Part shown: in pieces, positions 54,456-62,188 of the stretch | Layout: every line of letters begins with the position of its first letter | Numbering within the stretch: position 1 is the stretch's first letter | Origin: Actinoplanes sp. KI2 | Lineage (GTDB): Bacteria; Actinomycetota; Actinomycetes; Mycobacteriales; Micromonosporaceae | Reading direction: 5' to 3' | Length of the DNA: 64,000 bases | Assembly (NCBI RefSeq): GCF_025630775.1 | Contig: NZ_JAOSZE010000006.1 | Span: 124,001-188,000 of the forward strand | Translations under genes and position numbers: made by a program | Notes under the pieces: generated by a model | Database searches by the model: none | What the model saw: the letters and a program-made list of their open reading frames with translations, nothing else | Told to the model about the DNA's origin: nothing

Positions 54456-54827
54456 TCACCAGTCACGGTCCGCCTCGGCCGCCGGGTCGGGGCGGCGCGG
54501 CTTGCGGAGCATGCGCGGGGACGGCCAGATCGCCGGGGGCGGCCCGCCGACCCACACGTACTCCAGGCGGTCCAGGAGCCCGTCGTGGCCGAAGAGGAGG
54601 ATCGCGTCGCCGTCGGTGCCCGCCACCCTGGCATCCGCGATCAGCTCCAGGCCGTCCGGGCCGCCGCGGAAGTCGACGGTCGGGCAGCCGCACCCGCACG
54701 TGCCGACCACGCGCAGGTCGGTGATCTGCTGCCGGAGCCGGACGCCGTCCACATCGGGCAGGTCAAGCAGAGCGGCCACCATCGCTAGCTCGTCGTGGCT
54801 CAGAAGCCGGCTCGTCTCCGCGTTCAT
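54456..54827 (-). CDS. Conserved hypothetical protein with CGCGCP motif
   Basis: A 123-residue soluble protein. An N-terminal helical part (SHDELAMVAALLDL) is followed by LRVVGTCGCGCPTVDF, a three-Cys motif that could bind metal, then VAGTDGDAILLFGHDGLLDRLEYVWVGG and a basic, Pro-rich tail. The layout is recurrent in actinomycete hypothetical proteins; no function is known. It converges on ispG. Confidence 0.78.
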   Translation of the reverse strand: MNAETSRLLSHDELAMVAALLDLPDVDGVRLRQQITDLRVVGTCGCGCPTVDFRGGPDGLELIADARVAGTDGDAILLFGHDGLLDRLEYVWVGGPPPAIWPSPRMLRKPRRPDPAAEADRDW

Positions 54828-54931
54828 GAACCTAAGGTTGACAGATCAGATCGAGCCCCTCTGAACTGGACCTTTGCATGATCGTGGAGCAGCCCGGGGC
54901 AATGCGATCACGAGTGCCGGGGAGAGGCCGG

Positions 54932-55780
54932 CTAGAAGAGGACCGTCGCGAACGAGCCCGCGGAGACGAACCCGCACCGAGCGTAAACACGCCGAGCCGG
55001 CTCGTTGTAATCGTTGACGTACAGGCTCACGGTCGGTGACACCCGCCGGAGGGCGTCCCGCACCACCGTGGCCATCGCCGGCGCGGCCAGCCCCCGGCCG
55101 CGGAACTCCGGGTCGACCCACACCCCCTGCACCTGCGCCGTGCTCCGGGTGACGATCGCGAGCTCGGCCTTGAAGATGACCCGGTCGCCGAGAAACCGGG
55201 CGTACGCCCGCTTGCCCTTCACCAGCTCGGCGATCCGGCGCCGATAGCCGCGGCCGCCGTCGTCGAGCAGCGGGGAGACGCCGACCTCCTCGGTGTACAT
55301 CGCCACGGCCGCGGGGAAGAGCTGGTCGACCTCGCTCGGGCGGACCAGTCGCACCTCGGGGTCGGGCCCGATCGCCGGATCACGGTCGGCAACCAGCAGC
55401 GGCTGGTTCGGGCGCAGGTCGCGGGCGCGGCCCCAATACCCGCCGAGGCGGTCCCAGAGGTCGAGGACCTGCTCGGAGCGGCCGATGATCGACGAGCAGA
55501 TGCGGGTCTCGGAGCCGAGCATGTCGGCGAAGGCGGCCGTCGCGTTCGGCGTCGCGCAGACCGGCACCAGGTGCGCGCCGGACCAGACGATCGACTCGAC
55601 CCGCCGGCCCTGCCCGTACCCGAAGATGCGCCCGTCGGACCGCCACCAGTTCAGGCCGTGCGCGGCGACCCGCTCGGCGATCTGAGCGCCCGCGTAGGGA
55701 TCGCGGTCGAGGATCCGCTCGACCGCCGCGCGCTCGGACTCCCCGAGTTGGCGAATGGGCACCGTCAGCACAGGTATCAC
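54932..55780 (-). CDS. GNAT-family acetyltransferase with DUF4081-like N-terminal domain
   Basis: 282 residues. Residues 1-~130 form an accessory domain seen in actinobacterial GNATs located after ispG; residues ~140-282 are the acetyltransferase, with the acetyl-CoA loop in GVWVDPEFRGRGLAAPAM (R-x-x-G-x-A type) and LYVNDYNEPARRVYARCGF. The acceptor is unknown. The start is GTG 55780; GTG codons a few residues later are equally possible. The 100-base gap after it holds no clear terminator. Confidence 0.88.
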   Translation of the reverse strand: MIPVLTVPIRQLGESERAAVERILDRDPYAGAQIAERVAAHGLNWWRSDGRIFGYGQGRRVESIVWSGAHLVPVCATPNATAAFADMLGSETRICSSIIGRSEQVLDLWDRLGGYWGRARDLRPNQPLLVADRDPAIGPDPEVRLVRPSEVDQLFPAAVAMYTEEVGVSPLLDDGGRGYRRRIAELVKGKRAYARFLGDRVIFKAELAIVTRSTAQVQGVWVDPEFRGRGLAAPAMATVVRDALRRVSPTVSLYVNDYNEPARRVYARCGFVSAGSFATVLF

Positions 55781-55836
55781 ATTGCCAGATCCGGTGCCCT
55801 CGACACGTGCCGCAACCCCCTGTCTTGAAGAAACCC

Positions 55837-55864
55837 TTGCCAGCGATGCATTGCCGATATATCG
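55837..55864 (+). promoter_or_regulatory. PadR-gene promoter with palindromic operator
   Basis: TTGCCA (55837-55842) and TATATC (55858-55863) could be -35/-10 (spacing 15). The 10-base palindrome CGATATATCG (55855-55864) covers the -10, and a TATCGACG half-site follows at 55871. A repressor bound here would block the promoter. Confidence 0.5.
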
Positions 55865-55895
55865 TCAAACTATCGACGACAGAACGGAGATAATC

Positions 55896-56480
55896 ATGAG
55901 GCACACAGAAGGTTTCCACGGACGTCGCATGCGTGGCGGGTTCTTCGGCCCCGGGTTCCCCTTCGGCGGCCCGGAGTTCGGCGGCCCCGGCGGGTTCGGC
56001 CCAGGCGGGCCCGGCTTCCGAGGCCAACGCCGCGGAGGCCGCGGCAGCCGGCTCAACGTGCGGCCCGCCGTGCTCGCGCTCCTGCTCGAGCGCCCGATGC
56101 ACGGCTACGAGATCATCCAGGAGCTCGACTCCCGCACCAACGGCATCTGGCGTCCCAGCCCCGGCTCGGTCTACCCGACCCTCCAGCTCCTGGAGGACGA
56201 GGGCCTGATCGAGGCGGCGGCCGAGGGCGGCCGCAAGAGCTATCACCTGACCGACGCGGGCCGGCCCGAGGCCGAGACGGCGGCGCAGAACCCGCCGTGG
56301 GCCAGCATCGGCGACGACACCATGAACCAGGTGCAGGACTTCCGCGACGCGGCGGTCGGCATCATGGGCGCGCTCAAGCAGGTCGGCTTCAACGGCACCC
56401 CGGAGCAGCGCCAGAAGGCGCTCGAGGTGCTCAACGAGACCAAGCGCAAGCTCTACGCGATCCTCGCCGACGCCGAGTAA
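55896..56480 (+). CDS. PadR-family transcriptional regulator
   Basis: 194 residues from ATG 55896 (GGAG seven bases upstream). The N-terminal ~50 residues are Gly/Pro/Phe-rich (GGFFGPGFPFGGPEFGGPGG), then a PadR winged helix: LNVRPAVLALLLERPMHGYE, RPSPGSVYPTLQLLEDEGL, RKSYHLTDAG; the C-terminal helix is for dimerisation. The Gly-rich head is common in actinobacterial PadR proteins. A palindrome over its own promoter points to autorepression. No transporter or enzyme operon partner lies adjacent. Confidence 0.93.
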   Translation: MRHTEGFHGRRMRGGFFGPGFPFGGPEFGGPGGFGPGGPGFRGQRRGGRGSRLNVRPAVLALLLERPMHGYEIIQELDSRTNGIWRPSPGSVYPTLQLLEDEGLIEAAAEGGRKSYHLTDAGRPEAETAAQNPPWASIGDDTMNQVQDFRDAAVGIMGALKQVGFNGTPEQRQKALEVLNETKRKLYAILADAE

Positions 56481-56511
56481 GGCCGGCCGGGAAAGAGCTT
56501 CAGCCGGGTGG

Positions 56512-56540
56512 GAAGGCGCATTCCGCGGGGGTGCGCCTTC
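56512..56540 (+). terminator. Intrinsic terminator after the PadR gene
   Basis: GAAGGCGCA (56512-56520) and TGCGCCTTC (56532-56540), an 11-base loop, followed by TTGCTTTC. Confidence 0.75.
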
Positions 56541-56547
56541 TTGCTTT

Positions 56548-56575
56548 CACCGTACGAGGCGAGCCCCGTACGGTG
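56548..56575 (-). terminator. Hairpin after the F420-type oxidoreductase gene
   Basis: CACCGTACG (56548-56556) and CGTACGGTG (56567-56575) form a perfect 9-bp stem immediately beyond the minus-strand stop. The A-rich side toward the PadR gene would give a short U-run in that transcript. Confidence 0.7.
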
Positions 56576-56576
56576 C

Positions 56577-57563
56577 TTACCGGCCCAGGGCGGTCAGGGT
56601 TTCCAGCAGGGCCGCCGGGCCGCCGGACTCCAGCTCCGGGGTCGGTAGCAGGGCCATGACCGGGACGGTCACGCCGGCCTGGGCGTAGGCCTCCACCTTG
56701 GACCGGCACTGCGCCGGGCTGCCGTGCACGATCAGGTCGTCGACGACCTCGTCGGGGATCGCGGCCAGGGCCGCCTTGCGCTCGCCGGCCGCCCACGCCT
56801 CCCACATCGGGGTCAGCGTCTCGGTGCGGCCCAGCCAGCGGTGGAACGCGGCGTACGCCGGAACGGTCAGGTAGGCGGCGATCAGGCGGCGGGCCGTCGC
56901 GCGGGCGTAAGCGGCGTCGTCGGTGGGGCAGACGAAGATGCGGGCCGCCACGTCAAAGCCGGCCGGCGCGGCCTTCGTCTCGGCCAGCGCCGTGCCGACG
57001 TCGGCGGGGGAGAGCCAGTTCAGGATCACCCCGTCGGCCTCGGCGGCGGCCAGCCGCAGCATGCCGGGGCGCAGCGCGGCCAGCAGGACCTGCGGCGGGG
57101 TGGCCGGCGGGCGTTCGAGGCGGAACCGGCGCACCGCGAAGGTGCCGTAGTCGTGGTCGACCAGGTCGCCGGCGAGCGCGGACTTGAGGAAGCGGAGCAT
57201 GTCGCGGCTGCGCGCGTACGGCTCGGTGAAGTCGACCGAGTTCCAGGCGCCGACCACGACCGGGGACGACGAGCCGATGCCGAGCTGGAACCGGCCCGGC
57301 GCCGCCTCGGCCAGCGCGGCGGCGCTCATCGCCAGCAGGCCCGGCCCGCGGGTGAAGACCGGCGCGATCGCCGTGCCCAGGCGCATCGACGGCGTCCACG
57401 CGGCGGCCATCGCCAGCGGCGTGAAGGCGTCGCTCCCGGCCACCTCGGACGACCAGAGATCGGTGAATCCGGCCCCGGCCAGCGCGTCGCAGACGGCCCG
57501 GTGGTCGGCCAGCGGAACCCCGCCCAGCGGCACGGTCATGCCCCATCGCATCGACATGCGCAT
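56577..57563 (-). CDS. LLM-class F420-dependent oxidoreductase
   Basis: 328 residues, luciferase-like monooxygenase fold (TIM barrel). Landmarks: LWSSEVAGSDAFTPLAMAAAW, MRLGTAIAPVFTRGPGLLAM, GRFQLGIGSSSPVVVGAWN and DDLIVHGSPAQCRSKV near the C-terminus, all characteristic of actinobacterial TIGR-type F420-binding members. It probably oxidises or reduces an unknown small substrate with coenzyme F420. It diverges from the ABC/YhgE module. Confidence 0.9.
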   Translation of the reverse strand: MRMSMRWGMTVPLGGVPLADHRAVCDALAGAGFTDLWSSEVAGSDAFTPLAMAAAWTPSMRLGTAIAPVFTRGPGLLAMSAAALAEAAPGRFQLGIGSSSPVVVGAWNSVDFTEPYARSRDMLRFLKSALAGDLVDHDYGTFAVRRFRLERPPATPPQVLLAALRPGMLRLAAAEADGVILNWLSPADVGTALAETKAAPAGFDVAARIFVCPTDDAAYARATARRLIAAYLTVPAYAAFHRWLGRTETLTPMWEAWAAGERKAALAAIPDEVVDDLIVHGSPAQCRSKVEAYAQAGVTVPVMALLPTPELESGGPAALLETLTALGR

Positions 57564-57626
57564 GATCCTGCCTGGCGTTGTGAGTGAGGTCCACCACCGT
57601 GACGTGTGGGATTAACCCCTCGCGGC

Positions 57627-57651
57627 TATATTTTTGTACTGACCGGTCAGT
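57627..57651 (+). promoter_or_regulatory. Promoter and TetR-type operator of the ABC/YhgE module
   Basis: TATATT (57627-57632) is a likely -10, and directly behind it the 14-base perfect palindrome ACTGACCGGTCAGT (57638-57651) covers the expected start site. This is the size and form of a TetR-family operator; a TetR gene is the third gene downstream. Confidence 0.65.
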
Positions 57652-57666
57652 TTAAAAGAAGGGTCC

Positions 57667-58434
57667 ATGATGCCGGTGCTCACCGCCCGAGGGGCCGGGG
57701 TTCGTCACCGCCGCCGCTGGCTCTTCCGCGATCTCGACCTCCACGTCGAGCCGGGCGACCTGGTCGCCGTGGTCGGCCCGCCCGGCAGCGGCCGCACGAC
57801 GCTGCTGCTCGCGCTGGCCCGCCGGTTCCGGCTGTCGGCCGGGAAGATCACGATCGACGGCGGGTCGGCGCTGGGCCACGTGCCCGCGGTGACCGCGCCG
57901 GAACCGGTCTTCACGGTCGCCGAGCATGTCCGCGAGCGGCTCGCGTTGCTGGGCCGCAAGAAGGGCGAGCCGGTCGACCTGCTGGGCCTCGACCCGGAGC
58001 TCAAGGGGCGCGATCTGACCCCGTACGAGAAGCAGGTCCTGGGTCTGGTCCTGGCGCTGCTGTCCGGTCCGGCGCTGATCGCGCTGGACGGCCTCGACGA
58101 CGGCCTGGAAGCGGGCGAGCGAGAGGCCCTGCTCAAGCAGCTGGCCGAGATCGCCGCCGAGGGCACCGCGGTCGTCTTCACCGCCCGTGACATCGACCCG
58201 GCGTCGGTGACCACGGTGATCCGCCTGGTCGGCCGGCATGCCGGCGACGGCGAGGCGGCCATGCCGGCGGTGACGGCATCTGCCTCCGCGGCGGATACCG
58301 CGGTGTTGCAGGTCTCCGCGGATACCGCGGTGCTGCAGATTTCCGTGGCGGATACCGCAGTGCTGACTTTTCCGGAGATGTCCGATGTGGAGGGGTCCGA
58401 CGTGGATGCGGCGGACACCGAGGGGGAACGATGA
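57667..58434 (+). CDS. Degenerate ABC-type ATPase of the YhgE module
   Basis: 255 residues. An ABC nucleotide-binding domain with intact Walker A (GPPGSGRTT, ~residue 38) but an unusual signature (LTPYEKQV in place of LSGGQ) and Walker B (LIALDGLDD, lacking the catalytic Glu right after the Asp). It may therefore bind ATP with little hydrolysis. The last ~60 residues are an acidic tail with three ADTAVL repeats (27 and 30 bases apart at DNA level). ATG 57667 or 57670 starts it, behind an operator-like palindrome; the stop overlaps the membrane-protein gene as ATGA. Confidence 0.85.
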   Translation: MMPVLTARGAGVRHRRRWLFRDLDLHVEPGDLVAVVGPPGSGRTTLLLALARRFRLSAGKITIDGGSALGHVPAVTAPEPVFTVAEHVRERLALLGRKKGEPVDLLGLDPELKGRDLTPYEKQVLGLVLALLSGPALIALDGLDDGLEAGEREALLKQLAEIAAEGTAVVFTARDIDPASVTTVIRLVGRHAGDGEAAMPAVTASASAADTAVLQVSADTAVLQISVADTAVLTFPEMSDVEGSDVDAADTEGER

Positions 58435-60566
58435 AGATCCTGACCCTGGCCAGGATGGAGATCAGGCGATTCCTGCGCAGCCGGCTCACGGCGGCGGCGC
58501 TGGCCGTGCTCTGCGTGGTGCCGCTGCTGTACGGCGCGCTCTACCTGTATGCGTTCTGGGATCCGTACGGCCGGCTCAACCACATCCCGGCGGCGCTGGT
58601 CGTCGAGGACCGGCCGGCCAAGGCGAGCGACGGCAGCACGGTGCACGCCGGGCGAGACCTCGCCGACGAGCTGGAGCGGCGGCAGGTCTTCGACTGGCAC
58701 GCCACCGACGAGAAGGCGGCCGAGAAAGGTCTGGCCGACGGCAAGTACCAGATCGTGCTGCGCATTCCGGCGGACTTCTCGGCGAACCTGGCCAAGGCCC
58801 CGAACGCCAAGGACACCGCGCAGACCGCCCAGTTGCGGGCGGTCAGCAACGACGCCACCAACTACCTGTCCGGCGTGTTCGCGAAGACCGCGTTCAACGA
58901 GGTGCGCTCGGCCGCCTCGGCCAGCGCCTCGGTCAAGTACTACGACAAGATGCTGATCGGCTTCACCGACCTCAAGTCGCAGACCCAGAAGGCCGCCGAC
59001 GGTGCGGGAAAGATCGACACGAACCTCCGGACCGCCGGTAATGGGGCCGGGAAGGTCGCGACCGGGATCGACCGGGCGCACCGCGGGGCCGGCCAGCTCG
59101 CGACCGGGCTCGACCAGGCGAACCACGGCGCCGGCGACCTGGTCGACGGCCTCACCCGGCTGAACGAGGGCGCCCAGCAGCTGGCCACCGGCACCCAGCA
59201 GGCGGCGGCCGGCGGCCGGCAGCTCGCGACCGCGGTCGACGCCGCGGCCGACAAGATCGAGCCGGCGCTGCGGAACAACGCGAAGAACATCGCGGACGCC
59301 GCGAACCTGGTGGCGGCCGGCGCGGACACCCTCGCCGCGAACATCGGCCAGATCGACCAGCTCGCCAACCAGGCCGTGCACGACGCGAAGCAGCTGCAGG
59401 CCTACCTGAACGAGCTGCCGCCCGACACGCCGGGGCTCGCCGACGCCAAGGCGACGGCCGCCAAGCTGGTCGCGGCGGCCGAGAAGGCGCAGCACATCAT
59501 CAAGGCCGCCGACCTAGACCAGCTGCGCAAACAGCTCAAGCAGGTGGCGGCCACGGCCCGGCAGGTCGCCGTGGCGGCCCCGCACCTCGCCGACGACATC
59601 GACGCGGCCCGCAGCCGGGTCGACCAGCTGGCCGACGGGCTCGGGCAGCTCGCCACCGGCGCGCAGCGGCTGCAGACCGGCACCGCGCAGGCCAAGGACG
59701 GCGCCGAGAAGCTGCAGGGCGGGATCTACCGGCTGGACACCGGCGCCCGCCAGCTCAGCGGCGGACTGGCCCAGCTCTCCTCCGGTCAGCACCAGCTGGT
59801 CGACGGTCTCGGCCAGTTGCAGGGCGGCGCCGACCAGCTCGCCTCCGGGCTGAGCGACGGCGCCGCGCAGATCCCCGGCTACGGCGACGACCCGTCGCAG
59901 CGGGCCGACGTGCTGGCCGACCCGGTCTCGCTGGAGCGCACCGTGCAGCACCCGGCCGGCACGTACGGCGTCGGCTTCGCCCCGTACTTCCTCGCCCTGG
60001 CGCTCTGGGTCGGCGCGATGATCACGTACATGCTGCTGCGCCCGCTCAACCGGCGGCACCAGATGTCCGGCGTGCGGGCCACCCGGGTCGCGCTGGCCGG
60101 GCTGCTGCCCGCGGTCGCGATCGGATTCACCCAGGCGACGCTGCTGTTCGCGGTGGTGTGCTTCGGGCTCGGGCTGTCCCCGATGCACCCGATGCTGACC
60201 TGGGGGCTGCTGCTGCTCACCGCCGCGGCCTTCGCCGCGATCATGCAGCTGATCGGGGCCGCCCTCGGCGCGGCCGGCCGGATCATCGCGCTGGCTCTGC
60301 TGATGCTGCAGCTGACCTCGTCCGGGGGCACCTATCCGGTGCAGACCACCCCGGGCTTCTTCCAGGCGATCCACCCCGCGATGCCGATGACGTACGTGGT
60401 GGCGGCCGTGCGCCAGGCGATCGACGGGGGCACGACCGGTCCGGTGGTGACCGGGGTGCTGGTGCTCCTGGCGTACGGAATCTGCTCGTGGATTTTGACC
60501 GTGCTCGTCGCTCGCCGCGGGCGGCAACTGACCCCGTCGAAGCTCCACCCGGAGCTGGCGATCTGA
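58431..60566 (+). CDS. YhgE/Pip-domain membrane protein
   Basis: 711 residues. TM1 (AALAVLCVVPLLYGALYLYAF) is followed by a ~490-residue extracytoplasmic region: a YhgE N-terminal domain with WDPYGRLNHIPAALV, then a long helical stretch of repeated GAxQLxxGxxQL units (residues ~180-480), and a C-terminal block of five or six TM helices of the ABC-2 type ending LVARRGRQLTP. The family includes phage-infection protein and type VII-associated YhgE proteins, often thought to form elongated surface rods. Coupled to the upstream ABC-like ATPase, it may be an atypical exporter. Confidence 0.92.
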   Translation: MKILTLARMEIRRFLRSRLTAAALAVLCVVPLLYGALYLYAFWDPYGRLNHIPAALVVEDRPAKASDGSTVHAGRDLADELERRQVFDWHATDEKAAEKGLADGKYQIVLRIPADFSANLAKAPNAKDTAQTAQLRAVSNDATNYLSGVFAKTAFNEVRSAASASASVKYYDKMLIGFTDLKSQTQKAADGAGKIDTNLRTAGNGAGKVATGIDRAHRGAGQLATGLDQANHGAGDLVDGLTRLNEGAQQLATGTQQAAAGGRQLATAVDAAADKIEPALRNNAKNIADAANLVAAGADTLAANIGQIDQLANQAVHDAKQLQAYLNELPPDTPGLADAKATAAKLVAAAEKAQHIIKAADLDQLRKQLKQVAATARQVAVAAPHLADDIDAARSRVDQLADGLGQLATGAQRLQTGTAQAKDGAEKLQGGIYRLDTGARQLSGGLAQLSSGQHQLVDGLGQLQGGADQLASGLSDGAAQIPGYGDDPSQRADVLADPVSLERTVQHPAGTYGVGFAPYFLALALWVGAMITYMLLRPLNRRHQMSGVRATRVALAGLLPAVAIGFTQATLLFAVVCFGLGLSPMHPMLTWGLLLLTAAAFAAIMQLIGAALGAAGRIIALALLMLQLTSSGGTYPVQTTPGFFQAIHPAMPMTYVVAAVRQAIDGGTTGPVVTGVLVLLAYGICSWILTVLVARRGRQLTPSKLHPELAI

Positions 60567-60587
60567 GCGGTGTGATGAACTGGCGTC

Positions 60588-61193
60588 GTGACGAAGGACG
60601 GGACCGTGACGGACGGGCGCAGTCGGCGGCGAGCCGACACCCGGCAGCGGTTGTACGAGGCGGCCGTCGAGCTGATCGCCGAGCAGGGCTTCTCGGCGAC
60701 CACGGTGGACGACATCGCGCTGCGCGCCAAGGTCGCCAAGGGCACCGTCTACTACAACTTCAAGTCGAAGAACGACCTGTTCGAGGAGCTGCTGCGGCAC
60801 GGGATCGAGCTGCTCACCGACGAGTTCCGCGCGGCGGTGCAAGGACTGCCGCCGCGCGAGGCGGTCGGCGCGCTGGTGCGGGCTCAGCTGAACTACATCC
60901 AGCGCTATCAGGCGTTCGCCCAGCTGCTGCTCTCCGAGATGTGGCGCACCAACCGGGAGTGGCACCAAACCCTGATCCTGCTGCGTGAGCAGGCGATCGG
61001 CGTGATCGCCGAGACGTTGCGGGCCGGTGTGGACACCGGCGACCTGCCGAGCGATCTCGACGTGCGGGTCGCGTCGGCGGCATTGTTCGGCATCGGACTG
61101 GTGGTGGCGGTTGACTGGCTGGTCTTCCAGCCGGAGCGGCCGATCGAGGACGTCGAGGAGTCGCTGCTGGCGATCGTCCGCCGCCGGCTTTAG
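60588..61193 (+). CDS. TetR-family repressor
   Basis: 201 residues. N-terminal helix-turn-helix: ADTRQRLYEAAVELIAEQGF, TTVDDIALRAKVAKGTVYYNFKSKNDLF; the C-terminal ligand/dimer domain is variable, with LLLSEMWRTNREWH. It starts at GTG 60588, 21 bases after the YhgE-like gene, in one operon with it. It most likely represses the operon through the palindrome at 57638-57651. Its end overlaps the convergent MerR gene by four bases. Confidence 0.94.
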   Translation: MTKDGTVTDGRSRRRADTRQRLYEAAVELIAEQGFSATTVDDIALRAKVAKGTVYYNFKSKNDLFEELLRHGIELLTDEFRAAVQGLPPREAVGALVRAQLNYIQRYQAFAQLLLSEMWRTNREWHQTLILLREQAIGVIAETLRAGVDTGDLPSDLDVRVASAALFGIGLVVAVDWLVFQPERPIEDVEESLLAIVRRRL

Positions 61194-61534
61194 GCGGCCG
61201 GCGCGGTGGGTGTGGGGCGGTCGAGGTCGTCTTCCGGGGTGAGGACGCCGCCCAGCTCGATGATCCGGCGATGAGCGATGGCCAGGCGATCCTCCAGGAT
61301 GACGATGCGGCATGCGGCGGTGAGCAGGATGCCCTCGTCGAGGAGCTGGCGGACGCGGACGGCCAGTTGGAGCTGGTGGCGCGAGTAGCGGCGGTGGCCG
61401 CCGGCGGAGCGGTCGGGCTCGATCAAGCCCGCGGCGCCCAGACTGCGGAGAAAGGCCGGAGTCACACCGATCATGTCGGCCGCCCGGCCCATCGTGTACG
61501 CCGGGAAGTCGGCGTCATCGAAGGCGGAGCTCAT
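61190..61534 (-). CDS. MerR-type helix-turn-helix regulator
   Basis: 114 residues from ATG 61534 (AGGA upstream). A MerR winged helix at residues ~10-80: YTMGRAADMIGVTPAFLRSL, GLIEPDRSAGGHRRYSRHQL, then RQLLDEGILLTAACRIVILEDRL. No effector domain follows the short C-terminal helix. It is closer in style to HspR-like and stand-alone actinobacterial MerR regulators than to metal sensors (no Cys). Its leader contains a strong hairpin. Confidence 0.88.
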   Translation of the reverse strand: MSSAFDDADFPAYTMGRAADMIGVTPAFLRSLGAAGLIEPDRSAGGHRRYSRHQLQLAVRVRQLLDEGILLTAACRIVILEDRLAIAHRRIIELGGVLTPEDDLDRPTPTAPAA

Positions 61535-61582
61535 CTGTCCTTTCCCGGGGGTTGGGGAGGATGTCACGCGGGGGATCACAGT

Positions 61583-61613
61583 CCAAGGCCCCGGCGGGTA
61601 ACCGGGGCCCTGG
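61583..61613. terminator. Strong hairpin in the MerR leader / plus-strand terminator
   Basis: GGCCCCGG (61587-61594) and CCGGGGCC (61602-61609), extended by CCA/TGG with one mismatch. On the plus strand CTTTTC follows at once, so it could stop antisense transcription. On the minus strand it lies in the 5' leader of the MerR gene. Confidence 0.5.
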
Positions 61614-61864
61614 CTTTTCAATTCTGATGCCGACCGTCGTCGGCGCATGCGGTCGTCCGTCTGCGTGCCGCTAGCGGACGACCTGAATGATGGGCATCGG
61701 CTGCGATCACCTCTTGTCGGGTCGGGGACGTTGTGATTACGCGTTGCTGCGGTATCTCGTCCTCCTTAGCCAACTCGGGGTCTGTGCCAGTTGCATGTCG
61801 GCTGTGCGTGGCCGACTCCAGGAATGCTATGCCCGAGACGCGCTGATTTCTAGTACCGCGGCTG

Positions 61865-62188
61865 TAGATTTTTCGGACAAAAGGTCCGACCAAGGCTTGG
61901 CCTCGGTGTCTATGGCGGCGGTGCGGGGCGGGCGCCGGGCGCGGCGAAGCCGCACTGGAGAGAGGTGACCGCGCCCCGCACCGCCGCGGGGCAGGGGCGA
62001 GTGGACAGCCCCTGAGCGCGAAGCCTGCCGAGGGCTTGCGTTGTCTGTTCTGTCTACGAGTGTGGCGGTCCGCACGCACCGCGAGCAACGCAATTAACGC
62101 TGATCATTGACGCGCGTAACAACCTGGGGAGATCATCACGGCACGCGGTGACTTCGGTCACAGCAACCCTTCGGTCCAGGGAGTGCGC
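61865..62188 (+). promoter_or_regulatory. Long structured leader upstream of the amino-acid permease
   Basis: CTGATT (61843) and TAGATT (61865-61870), spacing 16, could start a ~310-base leader. It contains TCGGAC/GTCCGA (61873-61889), a 16-bp perfect stem GCGGCGGTGCGGGGCG with its complement (61915-61930/61972-61987) enclosing GCGGC-GAA-GCCGC, CAGGGGC/GCCCCTG (61992-62014), AAGCC/GGCTT (62021-62037) and a GTGAC-TTCG-GTCAC hairpin (62148-62161). A nearer promoter (TTGACG 62107, GATCAT 62131) is also possible. The rest of the gap, 61618-61840, shows nothing supported. Confidence 0.5.

Noticed and set aside
61930-62040. Glycine, c-di-AMP (ydaO) and guanidine riboswitches considered for the permease leader
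   Set aside because: GGAGAG is present, but the remaining conserved glycine-aptamer segments are missing; no match to the other consensus cores was recognised.
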